This document shows, in pieces, positions 1 to 7,914 of a stretch of 64,000 nt of DNA. The stretch's first letter is position 1, and each line of letters begins with the position of its first letter. The translations under genes and the position numbers were made by a program. The DNA is from UBA2982 sp040081395 (GTDB lineage: Bacteria > Gemmatimonadota > Gemmatimonadetes > Longimicrobiales > Gaopeijiaceae). The stretch covers positions 1-64,000 of the forward strand of contig JBEBGN010000002.1 of NCBI GenBank assembly GCA_040081395.1, in the 5' to 3' direction. The notes under the pieces were generated by a model that worked only from the letters and a program-made list of their open reading frames with translations, was not told the DNA's origin and did not search any database.

Positions 1-12
1 ACGAACTGCAAC

Positions 13-378
13 ATGACCCACAAACCATTGAGAACTTATCTACGAACCTTTCGACGGCGGACATGCCTGTCTCAAGACGAGGTGGCGTTCCTCTTGGGAT
101 CGATGTGCGGGACGAGCGTATCCCGACACGAGCGGGGAACCCGTATTCCCCTTCTGGAAACTGTATTGGGCTACGCGTTCATCCTCGGTGCTGAGGTTCC
201 TGCTCTGTACAAGGGCGTGTCCCGCGATGTCCAGCTTGTAGTTCGCAACCGTGCCCGCGGGCTGTGTCGAAATTTGGAACGGCAGCCACAAGGTGCCCGG
301 CGCGACCGCAAGATCGCTGTGCTCAAGGAGCTTCTCGCAGAAAGCAATCGTGAGAGTGACGCAAATGAACAACGATGA
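13..378 (+). CDS. XRE-like helix-turn-helix regulator
   Basis: This 121-residue protein has an N-terminal HTH of the XRE/Cro type at about residues 8-60: 'RTCLSQDEVAFLLG' followed by 'VSRHERGTRIP', the usual recognition-helix and turn pattern. The C-terminal half is basic and has no recognised domain. The ATG at 13 is the first in frame, close to the window edge. The last codons overlap the next gene by an ATGA, so the two are translationally coupled. Small XRE proteins next to RuvC-like nucleases are typical of integrative elements and defence regions. I infer that it controls the pair; the DNA site is unknown. Confidence 0.7.
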   Translation: MTHKPLRTYLRTFRRRTCLSQDEVAFLLGSMCGTSVSRHERGTRIPLLETVLGYAFILGAEVPALYKGVSRDVQLVVRNRARGLCRNLERQPQGARRDRKIAVLKELLAESNRESDANEQR

Positions 379-860
379 AGCACGTCACCGAGTACATGCG
401 CGTGCTGGCAGTTGATCCCTCGACCAAGGGCTTCGGCTTTGCTGTGCTGGAGGGCGGTAAGCGACTGGTAGACTGGGGCGTTGCTCGGGTGTGGGCGCAG
501 AGCGACAAGGAGTTCCTGGCTCGGGTGGAATGCCTCGTCGAGCGCTACAGGCCGGCCATCCTCGTGCTGGAGGAGGTGAAAGGTGGGCGGCGCTCCGTCC
601 GAACGATCAGGCGGCTTGGTCTGGTCGCGGAGCACGCGATCCAGAGCGGGCTACGTCTTGTCCAGGTCCCTCGATCGGTTGTACGAGCTGGGCTTGAGAG
701 ATACGGTTCGACAAGGCATGAGCTCGCCACCGCGATCGCAAGGCGATTCCCGGAACTGGAGCCGCTCCTTCCACCGCCGCGGAAGCCGTGGATGAGCGAG
801 GACGAGCGGATGAATGTGTTTGATGCAGTGTTGCTCGCGTTGACGATCATCCCTCCGTAG
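375..860 (+). CDS. RuvC-like RNase H-fold nuclease or resolvase homologue
   Basis: This is a 161-residue protein with the RuvC/YqgF layout. A first strand carries the catalytic Asp ('LAVDPSTKGFG', D14). A second acidic site follows strand 4 ('ILVLEEVKGG', E66/E67). A C-terminal helix carries an Asp ('MNVFDAVLLAL', D150). These are the expected metal-binding acids of an RNase H-fold Holliday-junction resolvase. Length and order match RuvC, but overall similarity seems low and no ruvA or ruvB is nearby, so it is probably an element-borne or defence-associated relative. ATG 375 gives the overlap with the upstream regulator; ATG 396 is an alternative start placed just before the first strand. Confidence 0.65.
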   Translation: MKHVTEYMRVLAVDPSTKGFGFAVLEGGKRLVDWGVARVWAQSDKEFLARVECLVERYRPAILVLEEVKGGRRSVRTIRRLGLVAEHAIQSGLRLVQVPRSVVRAGLERYGSTRHELATAIARRFPELEPLLPPPRKPWMSEDERMNVFDAVLLALTIIPP

Positions 861-1140
861 TGCCGGCTTCATATTTCAGACGGGACCTTACTCCACGAGA
901 GCTTTGAACACCGCGTCGGCAGCATCCTTGTAGAACTCAATACCTATCTTCGTCCACATTTCGTCTGGTAGGTCGTTCTTCGCCGACGGCTACGCCTGCG
1001 TCTCTCGCGGCAATAAGTTGAGGTGGGTAAAGCCTTCTGCGTAGCTGCGCAGAGTGATCTGACTTCGCCGTGCATGCCAGACCTATTTCGGTATATATTC
1101 GGTTTGGGTTGGGCAGCACTTCCTCCGACCACCGGGCCCC

Positions 1141-1914
1141 ATGCGAGATCGAAGCTCGATTGAATGGACCGACTCTACGTGGAACCCCGTCACGGGCTGC
1201 ACGAAGGTGAGCGCTGGGTGCGACAACTGTTACGCCCATGCGCTCGCCCACGGGCGTCTTCGTGATGTCTACCTGAAGCAGCTCCCCGTTCTCCGTACCA
1301 AGGTGGCCCGCCAAGATCCGTTTGCCGTACGGATCTGGCCTGAGCGACTCATGCAGCCTGGGCGATGGGCCGACCCTCGACTCATCTTCGTGAACTCAAT
1401 GTCAGATCTCTTTCACGGCGACATCCCGGTTCAGTTCGTGCGGGATGTCTTTCTCGTGATGCTCAACGAGGATCGGCATATCTACCAAGTCTTGACCAAA
1501 CGACCCTCCCGGGCGGCCCGATTCCTCGAGCAGAACAGGGTACTCCTCGGTGACGAGTGCCCGTCCCATATCTGGATCGGCACATCGGTCGAGGATATGG
1601 CTGCCGCGCACCGCGTGCGCCACCTGCAGGCCGCGCCCGCTGCCGTGCGGTTCCTGTCTTGCGAGCCGCTTCTGGGGCCACTTGAGTTGGACCTCGAGGG
1701 GATCCACTGGGTCATCGTCGGGGGGGAGAGTGGTATCGGATATCGCCCCATGCATCCGGATTGGGTCTGCTCTATCCGAGAGCAATGCGAAGCCGCAGGC
1801 GTCCCTTTCTTCTTCAAGCAATGGGGGGGGCGCACACCCAAAGCGGGCGGGCGCCTACTCGATGGAAGGGAATGGAACGGCTACCCCGAGCGTCACGTGC
1901 CGGCCGTCAGCTAG
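1141..1914 (+). CDS. DUF5131 (phage Gp37/Gp68) three-Cys-motif protein
   Basis: The 257-residue protein opens with the family signature 'SIEWTDSTWNPVTGC', then a perfect CX6CX2C cluster (C20, C27, C30). Further in are 'FVNSMSDLFHGDIP', 'IWIGTSVED', 'FLSCEPLLGPL', 'WVIVGGESG' and 'FFFKQWGG'. These match the DUF5131/phage Gp37-Gp68 family, which resembles radical-SAM proteins in its cysteine spacing and is found in phages, mobile elements and defence regions. Its biochemical activity is not established. The partner TcmP lies convergently next to it, and the two stop codons sit on one shared CTAG. About 280 bases of non-coding DNA precede it, with an AT-rich stretch around 1085-1100 that could hold its promoter. 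Confidence 0.9.
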   Translation: MRDRSSIEWTDSTWNPVTGCTKVSAGCDNCYAHALAHGRLRDVYLKQLPVLRTKVARQDPFAVRIWPERLMQPGRWADPRLIFVNSMSDLFHGDIPVQFVRDVFLVMLNEDRHIYQVLTKRPSRAARFLEQNRVLLGDECPSHIWIGTSVEDMAAAHRVRHLQAAPAAVRFLSCEPLLGPLELDLEGIHWVIVGGESGIGYRPMHPDWVCSIREQCEAAGVPFFFKQWGGRTPKAGGRLLDGREWNGYPERHVPAVS

Positions 1915-3122
1915 GGGAATCTGAAGGCCGTTTTCCGCGCGCGGATCTGATAAGCGTGGTCAGCCAACCCTTCTTTGACCGAGCGCAGTTGCCACGGGAA
2001 CGCCGGTGTGTCCTCCAAGAGGAAGCGGCGGACCGTTTCGGAATCACCTCGATCCTTTCCATCTGTCCAGAGCACTTCTTGGCCGGAGAAGCGCCGGGCG
2101 ATCTCTCGAACCACTTCCCCCACTTCGAGGTGTAGCTCGGCCTGGATCGATGCCTTCACGCCATCAGGAAGGCTGCTGCTGTTCAGCGCCTCCGACATTG
2201 CCTGCTTCATGGCTTGGACCGCCGCTTTTGCCTTGGACGCGTGGACGAGTTGGTAGACCCGAGCGTTGTCCGTATCACGTACCGGAAGCGAGATCACATA
2301 CTTCGCGCCCGCTTGTCGTAGTCGATTCATGAACAGCCGAGCCGCGGCAGCCCGCTGCTCATCCTTCGGCACGGCCGCGAGTTGTTCAATCGAGTCTGCC
2401 CCCAGCGCCTCCGTCAGAATACGCTCGGCGGATGGCTGCGTGGAACGACGGGCCCTATTCGCAGCCTCGGCCTCGACTCGCTTCGCTTCGGCATCCTCGA
2501 CGGTCATGTGTTCGAACAGGCTTGGCGCGGCCAGCACCTGACCGACCTCGTACTCGACGTCGCGGTCCTCGCTCAAGAGGACAGAGTACAGTCGTTTAGC
2601 ACCGACGTCGGAGAAGAGAGCGAAGACCTCATCGTGTGGACCTGAAAGTAGCTTTTGGAGATCCTGCCAGACGTCGGTGTCCACGCCGAACGGATCGATG
2701 AAGTAGAGCACGGGCTTATCCTCAGACCTGGCGACTAGCTGGTCGACCCAGGTGTGCAACGTTCCGTTTGCCACGTGCGCGATCCGCGGTGCCGCCTCGA
2801 CGAAGGGCCTCATCACCGACTGAAGTCGTCCGAATCGGACTGTGTCCAGCTCGATGGCAAGGACGCGCATCGGGGAGCGGCCCTGCGCGTTAGGACCGTG
2901 CGCGCGCAATGCTCCTTCCGCAACCTTGGCAGCGATGAGGGGCGACCCTGGATTGCCCTGGTGGTCGGATCCTTCGCCAGCGAAAGCATCCACGAACCAA
3001 ATTTCCGACCAGCCACTGAGCAGCTTGGCCGCCCATCTCTTCAGATACTTGTCAAGAATCAAATGCTTCAGGAGCGTGTGATCCTCGAACAACTCGAAAT
3101 GGTCCTTCCCTCCTTTGGTCAC
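1911..3122 (-). CDS. tcmP: Three-Cys-motif partner protein TcmP
   Basis: This 403-residue protein has the TcmP pattern. An N-terminal 'HFELFEDHTLLKHLILDKYLKRW' segment leads into 'FVDAFAGEG' (about residues 43-51). Then comes an acidic strand end, 'VLAIELD' (87-93), and 'LYFIDPFG' (139-146). This order resembles a Rossmann methyltransferase-like fold with a SAM-type glycine motif, but no methyl-transfer activity is proven for the family. TcmP is named for its co-occurrence with the CX6CX2C DUF5131 protein, which is exactly the neighbour here. The start codon is GTG at 3122, preceded by a purine-rich G-tract that can serve as ribosome-binding site. Confidence 0.85.
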   Translation of the reverse strand: MTKGGKDHFELFEDHTLLKHLILDKYLKRWAAKLLSGWSEIWFVDAFAGEGSDHQGNPGSPLIAAKVAEGALRAHGPNAQGRSPMRVLAIELDTVRFGRLQSVMRPFVEAAPRIAHVANGTLHTWVDQLVARSEDKPVLYFIDPFGVDTDVWQDLQKLLSGPHDEVFALFSDVGAKRLYSVLLSEDRDVEYEVGQVLAAPSLFEHMTVEDAEAKRVEAEAANRARRSTQPSAERILTEALGADSIEQLAAVPKDEQRAAAARLFMNRLRQAGAKYVISLPVRDTDNARVYQLVHASKAKAAVQAMKQAMSEALNSSSLPDGVKASIQAELHLEVGEVVREIARRFSGQEVLWTDGKDRGDSETVRRFLLEDTPAFPWQLRSVKEGLADHAYQIRARKTAFRFP

Positions 3123-3235
3123 ACTTCCCCCCTGCGATAAGGCCGTGTCAGACCACGGGTAAAGACGTCGGCGTGATCCTGTCTTCTAGGGAGGCGGGAC
3201 GGGAGCTTCCTTTGATTAGGCACGTGACCTTCCCG

Positions 3236-4612
3236 TCATCCAGTTCCCACTAGGGGAGCTGCCGCCGCGACGTTGCCGTACCGGGGAGCTCGCCTCCCGA
3301 CTAGACCAATCACCGTGCTCGGTGCCCCAGAGCTGCCGAGGGTTCCGCTCACTGACGCGTGCATAGGTGCGCCGTGAAGCGGTCGCAGCATCTGGCCGAT
3401 TGCGAGCGCCGACGTCACGACCCCCACGTAACTCGAAGCAACCTGTAGCCCGGCGAGCTCGGTCTTGCCGCAGTCGTCCAGCTCCTCACTCTTGGCGAGG
3501 CGATCGAACCCCTCGGTCCACTCCGTATTCTGCTGGCCTCTCGGCGCCACCCAGCGCTCCGCCGCTTTCTCAGGGCCCGGGAACGTGTGCAGTTGGAAGG
3601 CGTGGTATTCCTCGCCGGTCCCAAGACCCGCTTCAACAATCGCCTCGAATCCGGGTGCCTCCAGTGCTGCCCGAGCAGCGAGGTTGTCCACGCCACAGAA
3701 CGCAAGCCGTGGTTCATCGCTGTTCGGTGTGAAGTCGGCTGCGAACGCCCGCTCAACGAGACGCACGCGGAAGCCAATTCGCTCCGCCCACATGGCCGCG
3801 ACACGTGTTTTCATCTGGCCCAGCCCCGAGTCGAAGGCGAGAGGCGAGGTGCTCACGTTTGCGGGCGTCAGACGATCGAAATCCTGGAAGACCAGTTTGA
3901 GAGCCGCTGGATCGGAATATGGAAGAAAGCCCAGGTTCCAAACGAGCGACTGGCCCAAGTGGCCGAGTCCGACCACCCAAAGACTCGTGGGGAGGTATTC
4001 GAGTTGAGGTCCTAGAGCTTCCTGGCGCATCCAATGCGTCCCCGGACCCCACGCGGAGTAGCCTAGTGAGCGCAGACCGGCACGCGGGTTCATGCCGCGC
4101 AGCGACTGGAATAGCTCCGAGACGCCGACCGCTCCGGCGATGGCGCCCGCCAGCGTCGTAGCTCCCTCGTCGAGCTCGAAGCCAGCGTCGTCGGCCGGAA
4201 CGACCCCGCCTGCCCATCCCCGGCACACTACCCGAAGTGCGATGCGCAGGTCAGGATGGCCGACCGTTCCTAGCAGCAGGGCAGGAGCCGTAGACGCGGC
4301 GGTCGCGACGGTACCTCCCAGGAGCTTCACGGCTTCCCCTACGGTTTGGCAGCCAGGGATGGGCACCAAGAGCGGCGATGCTGATTCGCCGATTACACGA
4401 ACCTCCCCGTGAACGGCCCGACGAGCCGTGTTCACCGCCGTAAGGAGCGCAACCTGCAATGCCGACGATGCCTTGATCTCTGGGCCGGCCACGAATTGCA
4501 TCGAGTACGACGCGAGGATGCGTCGCGCCTCCTCGGGCGATCGGGCCTCTCCGGTCTGGAGGAGTAGCTTCTCGAGCCGGTGCAGACGGTCGATCGCGTT
4601 AAACTCAGTCAT
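3236..4612 (-). CDS. bilD: Bil-type E1-like adenylating enzyme (ThiF fold)
   Basis: This predicted E1 of the ubiquitin-like conjugation operon has 458 residues from the ATG at 4612, which overlaps the JAB gene stop. Residues 1-200 lack a nucleotide motif and fit an inactive adenylation-like domain. Residues 210-460 are ThiF/E1: 'VVGLGHLG' (213-220), acidic 'FQDFD' ending in D246, and 'FCGVDN' with D309. The candidate thioester cysteine is C381 in 'LDDCGKTELAG', just before a helix. In this family the enzyme adenylates the Ubl C-terminal glycine, forms a thioester and passes it to the E2. Longer upstream reading is possible but would overlap the JAB gene deeply. The bilD assignment is based on gene order and domains. 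Confidence 0.85.
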   Translation of the reverse strand: MTEFNAIDRLHRLEKLLLQTGEARSPEEARRILASYSMQFVAGPEIKASSALQVALLTAVNTARRAVHGEVRVIGESASPLLVPIPGCQTVGEAVKLLGGTVATAASTAPALLLGTVGHPDLRIALRVVCRGWAGGVVPADDAGFELDEGATTLAGAIAGAVGVSELFQSLRGMNPRAGLRSLGYSAWGPGTHWMRQEALGPQLEYLPTSLWVVGLGHLGQSLVWNLGFLPYSDPAALKLVFQDFDRLTPANVSTSPLAFDSGLGQMKTRVAAMWAERIGFRVRLVERAFAADFTPNSDEPRLAFCGVDNLAARAALEAPGFEAIVEAGLGTGEEYHAFQLHTFPGPEKAAERWVAPRGQQNTEWTEGFDRLAKSEELDDCGKTELAGLQVASSYVGVVTSALAIGQMLRPLHGAPMHASVSGTLGSSGAPSTVIGLVGRRAPRYGNVAAAAPLVGTG

Positions 4613-5130
4613 CCGAACCACCCGATGTAGAAGATCTTGTCTGCACTCGGTCCACAATGGTCCACCCAGCGGTGATCCCCGCGATACTCGTAGACACCCA
4701 ACTGCGCGGCTCCGACCGCCCGTTCGGCAAAGTTCGGCACGATCAGACTGAAGTGCCCTGCTTTCGCGATCATCGGGTGGCTTGCGTCCGCGCCGCTCTG
4801 CCACGGGGGGCCGGGATGGGTATGGACGTCCGCGACGACGTCCAACGACAGCTCATCGCACAGATCCCAGAGTTGACTGAACGCGGAGCCGCGGAAACGC
4901 ACGATGCCCGTATCGAGCGCGTGCGGATCCAGGTCGTCGTAATACGCGACCTCTCGGATCTGCCGCCGGCCGCCGTGAATGGTTCCAAGCAGGAAGGCGC
5001 CACTTTCACGCACGCCCTGCCCTCGGCGACGCAGCTCAGCTAGGCTTGCACGCCACAGCCGTTGGGTGCAGCTAAGCCTGTGGGCTGGCGCTAGCCGTTC
5101 CCGTATAGCCCGGCGAATTGAGGAGATCAT
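4609..5130 (-). CDS. bilC: JAB/JAMM-family deubiquitinase-like peptidase
   Basis: This zinc metallopeptidase of the MPN/JAB family has 173 residues. The JAMM signature is complete: glutamate E42 in 'RESGAFLLG', 'HTHP' at 103-106, then S112 and D115. It is predicted to cleave Ubl conjugates or linear precursors, the role of the Bil peptidase and of Cap3 in CBASS. It lies between the E2 and E1 genes, overlapping the E1 start by 4 nt. ATG 5130 is the only plausible ATG before the domain and overlaps the E2 gene by 59 nt. A later non-ATG start is possible because the MPN core begins near residue 35. Confidence 0.88.
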   Translation of the reverse strand: MISSIRRAIRERLAPAHRLSCTQRLWRASLAELRRRGQGVRESGAFLLGTIHGGRRQIREVAYYDDLDPHALDTGIVRFRGSAFSQLWDLCDELSLDVVADVHTHPGPPWQSGADASHPMIAKAGHFSLIVPNFAERAVGAAQLGVYEYRGDHRWVDHCGPSADKIFYIGWFG

Positions 5131-5545
5131 GGACGAAGTTTAGGTAGTGCGTGATGTCGTGGCCCGGCTTCCAGGCGCCTGGTTTTGTCTCCCACCCGCC
5201 GTGGCTCTCAAGCGCCACACGGTCGCACGGGATGTAGAGCGCGGGCTGCCAGTTGGCACGGAAGGCGATCTGTACGTTGGGACTGCCCCACGGGCGACAC
5301 CCAGGGTCGAGCGGCGCCTCCCTGTCTGGGTCCCAGATCTGCGAGGTCGGCGCTCGTTCAGGGTAGCCCTCGAGATCGAACCGGAAGACGTATTCCGCCG
5401 GGGCTTTCTCCCTCTCGGAAGCCGCGATAGCGATCAGCGGGTTGGGCCAATGTTCCGTTACGACTCGCCACTTTCCGAGGGCGAGTCCTCGTTGGAACAC
5501 CGCCCGAGCTACGTCCTCTTCGTACGCGCGCTGCGCCGGACTCAT
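5072..5545 (-). CDS. bilB: Bil-type E2-like conjugating enzyme
   Basis: This predicted E2 carrier protein is 157 residues from ATG 5545, two bases after the Ubl stop. The core has the E2 order: a strand region 'YVFRFDLEGYPERAPT' that mimics the E2 'YPxxPP' segment, then 'NWQPALYIPCDRVAL' with candidate catalytic cysteine C107, then a helical end 'THYLNFVHDLLNSPG'. The 'LYIPCDR' neighbourhood is the usual active-site region of prokaryotic E2 proteins in Ubl-E2-JAB-E1 operons. It would accept Ubl from the E1 and transfer it to a target, probably a phage structural protein if it acts like characterised Bil systems. C83 is the only other cysteine and is a poorer fit. Confidence 0.82.
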   Translation of the reverse strand: MSPAQRAYEEDVARAVFQRGLALGKWRVVTEHWPNPLIAIAASEREKAPAEYVFRFDLEGYPERAPTSQIWDPDREAPLDPGCRPWGSPNVQIAFRANWQPALYIPCDRVALESHGGWETKPGAWKPGHDITHYLNFVHDLLNSPGYTGTASASPQA

Positions 5546-5547
5546 CC

Positions 5548-6042
5548 CTATCCCTGAATCCGGTCGCTCGGGATCAGCTCGAGTCGCACCTTGCACTCGC
5601 GTCCAGCTATGTGCAGCCCAATTTGATCGTCCAGATCCAGGGACTGCTGCTGCCCCTGGATGACCAGCACCAGATCCTGGGCGTCGCCATCTGAAATGTC
5701 GAAACCCCGTTTGCCTACAGCCCACTTGAACGCCAGACGGAGTCGCTGCGCGGGGGAGAAGTCCTCCTCCTTCGTGTCGCGCCCGTATCGGACCACGACG
5801 CTCACTTTACGACAGCGGCCCACGTGCACTCCCGCCTTCTCCCGAAGGCCAGCAGCGTCGAGCGAAGCGCCGTGGTCGAGCGGGTCGTCGGTGTCCTCGA
5901 GCATGGCGATCGCGTCAACATCTACGTCCGCGCCCACCTCACGCGCGCGCGAGATCACGTCTGCAACGTGTGCCGCGTCTTCCACCTCAATGACCACGAC
6001 CTTTTTCAGGCCAGGCCCCTGAAGGAATAGTTTCCGGGTCAT
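5548..6042 (-). CDS. bilA: Tandem ubiquitin-like (ISG15-like) modifier
   Basis: This 164-residue protein opens the operon. It appears to have two beta-grasp domains: residues 1-76 and 79-160, the second with 'KVSVVVRYGR' and 'DLVLVIQGQQQSLDLDDQIG', which align with ubiquitin strands and the loop before its 3-10 helix. A two-domain modifier is what gives Bil systems the name ISG15-like. The protein ends in '-RIQG', with a single terminal glycine exposed and no extra residues, so no maturation cut seems needed before adenylation. It is transcribed away from the XRE-ImmA-kinase cluster, from the shared 6043-6279 region. Confidence 0.82.
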   Translation of the reverse strand: MTRKLFLQGPGLKKVVVIEVEDAAHVADVISRAREVGADVDVDAIAMLEDTDDPLDHGASLDAAGLREKAGVHVGRCRKVSVVVRYGRDTKEEDFSPAQRLRLAFKWAVGKRGFDISDGDAQDLVLVIQGQQQSLDLDDQIGLHIAGRECKVRLELIPSDRIQG

Positions 6043-6195
6043 TTCAACCTCATTTCTAGTGTGATGTTTCGCACCGCCCCAATAGGCACACCCTCAGCAT
6101 CGAATGACGGAACCGACCAGTGCTTTCTTCCCCAGGCACGCGCCGTCTCTTTTCTCGTTGACGATTGGAAACTGGCTTGCAGCCTGGCGTTCGTT

Positions 6196-6212
6196 GTGAT
6201 AAGTTCGATCAC
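6196..6212. promoter_or_regulatory. Inverted repeat in divergent promoter, candidate XRE operator
   Basis: The 237 bases between the Ubl gene and the XRE gene contain the inverted repeat GTGAT-N7-ATCAC, directly followed by an AT-rich run (about 6219-6228) that can serve as a -10 element toward the XRE gene. The symmetry and placement fit an autoregulatory site for the XRE protein, possibly also affecting the Bil-like operon on the other side. The repeat is short, so this is inference from layout. Confidence 0.4.
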
Positions 6213-6279
6213 TACAAGTAATATATAACGCAGAGCGATGGGCAACAAGACCCATTCGTCCCCCCTAAAGGGCGCACCG

Positions 6280-6597
6280 ATGAAAGGCTTTGCCGCACGC
6301 CTTCAGGAGATCCGGACCGATGCCGGTCTAAGCCAGACCGCCCTCGCGACGGCGGTGGAGACTTCGCAATCAGCTATCTCGCAGATGGAGAGTGGTGAGC
6401 GCCAGCCGTCCTTTGACATGCTTAGGCGCCTTGCCAAGGCTCTTGGAGTCAGTCCGGCTCACCTCCTTGGAGAGAACGTGGAGAAGCTGTCCCCGGACGA
6501 GCAGGTGTACTTCCGCCAGTACAGGAGCCTGTCCGACGAGGCGAAGCGGGAGCTTCGAGACTACGCGGAGTATCTTCGACGGAAGCACCGGAAGTAG
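6280..6597 (+). CDS. XRE-family transcriptional regulator (ImmR/SinR-like)
   Basis: The 105-residue protein has a textbook HTH_3 domain: 'FAARLQEIRTDAGLSQTALA' then 'TSQSAISQMESGERQPSFDMLRRLAKALGVSPAHLLG'. A C-terminal helical tail is rich in charged residues ('SDEAKRELRDYAEYLRRKHRK'). ATG 6280 lies just before the HTH; an in-frame ATG at 6238 would add 14 unstructured residues. The gene is followed 8 bases later by an ImmA/IrrE peptidase. This is the ImmR/ImmA arrangement in which the peptidase cuts the repressor after a stress signal. It probably represses its own operon and perhaps the divergent Ubl operon. Confidence 0.85.
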   Translation: MKGFAARLQEIRTDAGLSQTALATAVETSQSAISQMESGERQPSFDMLRRLAKALGVSPAHLLGENVEKLSPDEQVYFRQYRSLSDEAKRELRDYAEYLRRKHRK

Positions 6598-6605
6598 CGG
6601 GGCTC

Positions 6606-7427
6606 GTGCCACGTATTCAGGAACGCAACGGACTTCGGATCGCGCGGCTTTTCCGACAAGCCCGCGGGCTGACGGAGGATCAGCGAACATGCGACCTCGC
6701 CCTTCTCCGGGCGGAGGACAGCATAGATCTGGTCGTCTCGGATTTAGCGAATCCCGGCTACACAGCCTGCCTCGTGCGTCCGGGTCCCGACCTACCGTGC
6801 GGGATCATTCTTGCCCAAGGTCAGAGCCGAGGTCGCGAGAGGTTCTCAATCGCCCATGAGCTCGGGCATTTCTACATGCCGACGCACAAGGACAAACCAA
6901 TGGGTTGGTGCGGCGAGGAGGACATGACGGCTCGAGCGGGTTCTGGTAAGCAGTACGAGTGGGAGGCGAACGATTTCGCCGCTGAGCTCCTAATGCCTCG
7001 CCGACCCTTCCAGAGCGATGCGCAAGGTCGGGACCCCATCTTCCGCGACCTCGTTGAGCTGGCCGACCCCGGGATGTACGACGTGTCTGTCACGGCGGCC
7101 GCCCTGAGGTATGTCGAAGTGACGAGCGAGGCGTGTGCCCTCGTCTGTTCCCGCGCGGGTGCCATTGAGTGGGTCGCGAAGTCTGACGCCTTCCGCTACC
7201 GCGTGCCGTGGCGGGGTGACGCCCTTCCCGGTGCGAGCGTGGCTCGTGCCGTGTGCAACGGAGCTGAACCGAACGACGGCGCCGAGACCCTGGATCCATA
7301 CGTGTGGTTAGAGGTCGAACATGGGGACTCGTTAGAGGTGTTCGAAAGCACCCTCAGCATACCGAGCCAGGGCCAGGTACTCTCTCTGGTGTGGGTTGTA
7401 GCGGAGGACTCGGGACATGACGATTGA
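6606..7427 (+). CDS. ImmA/IrrE-family metallo-endopeptidase
   Basis: The 273-residue protein carries the zinc motif 'AHELGH' (H84, E85, H88) and a downstream 'YEWEANDFAAELLMP' segment whose E120 is the expected third ligand. This is the hallmark of the ImmA/IrrE (COG2856) family. Such enzymes cleave a partner XRE repressor, and the XRE gene is directly upstream. About 140 residues after the peptidase core form a C-terminal domain, perhaps a sensor. The start codon is GTG at 6606, and the end overlaps the next gene by 11 bases. A role in releasing the defence genes on damage or infection is inferred. Confidence 0.88.
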   Translation: MPRIQERNGLRIARLFRQARGLTEDQRTCDLALLRAEDSIDLVVSDLANPGYTACLVRPGPDLPCGIILAQGQSRGRERFSIAHELGHFYMPTHKDKPMGWCGEEDMTARAGSGKQYEWEANDFAAELLMPRRPFQSDAQGRDPIFRDLVELADPGMYDVSVTAAALRYVEVTSEACALVCSRAGAIEWVAKSDAFRYRVPWRGDALPGASVARAVCNGAEPNDGAETLDPYVWLEVEHGDSLEVFESTLSIPSQGQVLSLVWVVAEDSGHDD

Positions 7428-7914
7428 GGAGCGAGCGCTACGGGCGATTGGGATCCGCGTCGCTCCAAGAGAAGTCCACTATGCGGTCGTGGAGGCGAGC
7501 GCCGGCTTGGAGCTTCTCACCACGGACTCTGTGGTGGTTCCACCGGCTCTCGACCTTCCTGCCCAGCTGCATTTCATACGTACGACCGTACTCGACATCA
7601 TGGCCGAGTACGAGGTCCGCCGGGCGGGTATTCGTCTTACTGAACCAAATGCAAAGGGCACCTCGGTGGAGCGCCTGAATCTTGAAGGCGTCATCCAAGA
7701 GCTCCTCAACAGCAGCGATGTGGTGGCGTACTTCGCTGGACCCATCGCCACAATCGCTGCGCGGTTGGGTGAGAAGGAGCGCGCCCGCGTGAAGGGTTAC
7801 TTCGAAGGAACAGACTTCCTGGGTATCGAAGGGTGGGGGGGATTCTCCCGTGAGCAGCGCGAGAGCGTGGTGACCGCCGTTGCCGCGGCCAGACTCCCAG
7901 AGCCTCATGTTTGA
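7417..7914 (+). CDS. Hypothetical protein, possible RNase H-fold (DUF3010/RuvC-like)
   Basis: The 165-residue protein has no confident family match from memory. Its layout suggests an RNase H-like fold: a first strand 'AIGIRVAPREVHYAVVE', a strand 'RAGIRLTEPNAKGTSVERLNLEGVIQELL' resembling DUF3010 proteins, then an alternating C-terminal part. The classic first Asp of RuvC-type nucleases is not present at the expected place, so catalysis is doubtful. It is embedded between the ImmA peptidase (11-nt overlap) and the kinase (8-nt overlap), which ties it to that module. It could be a substrate, sensor or effector of the kinase. Confidence 0.45.
   Translation: MTIEERALRAIGIRVAPREVHYAVVEASAGLELLTTDSVVVPPALDLPAQLHFIRTTVLDIMAEYEVRRAGIRLTEPNAKGTSVERLNLEGVIQELLNSSDVVAYFAGPIATIAARLGEKERARVKGYFEGTDFLGIEGWGGFSREQRESVVTAVAAARLPEPHV

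Noticed and set aside
3236..6042. Type II CBASS, because of the E1, E2 and JAB genes
   Set aside because: No CD-NTase or effector gene is present, E1 and E2 are separate proteins rather than a Cap2 fusion, and a ubiquitin-like gene is present.
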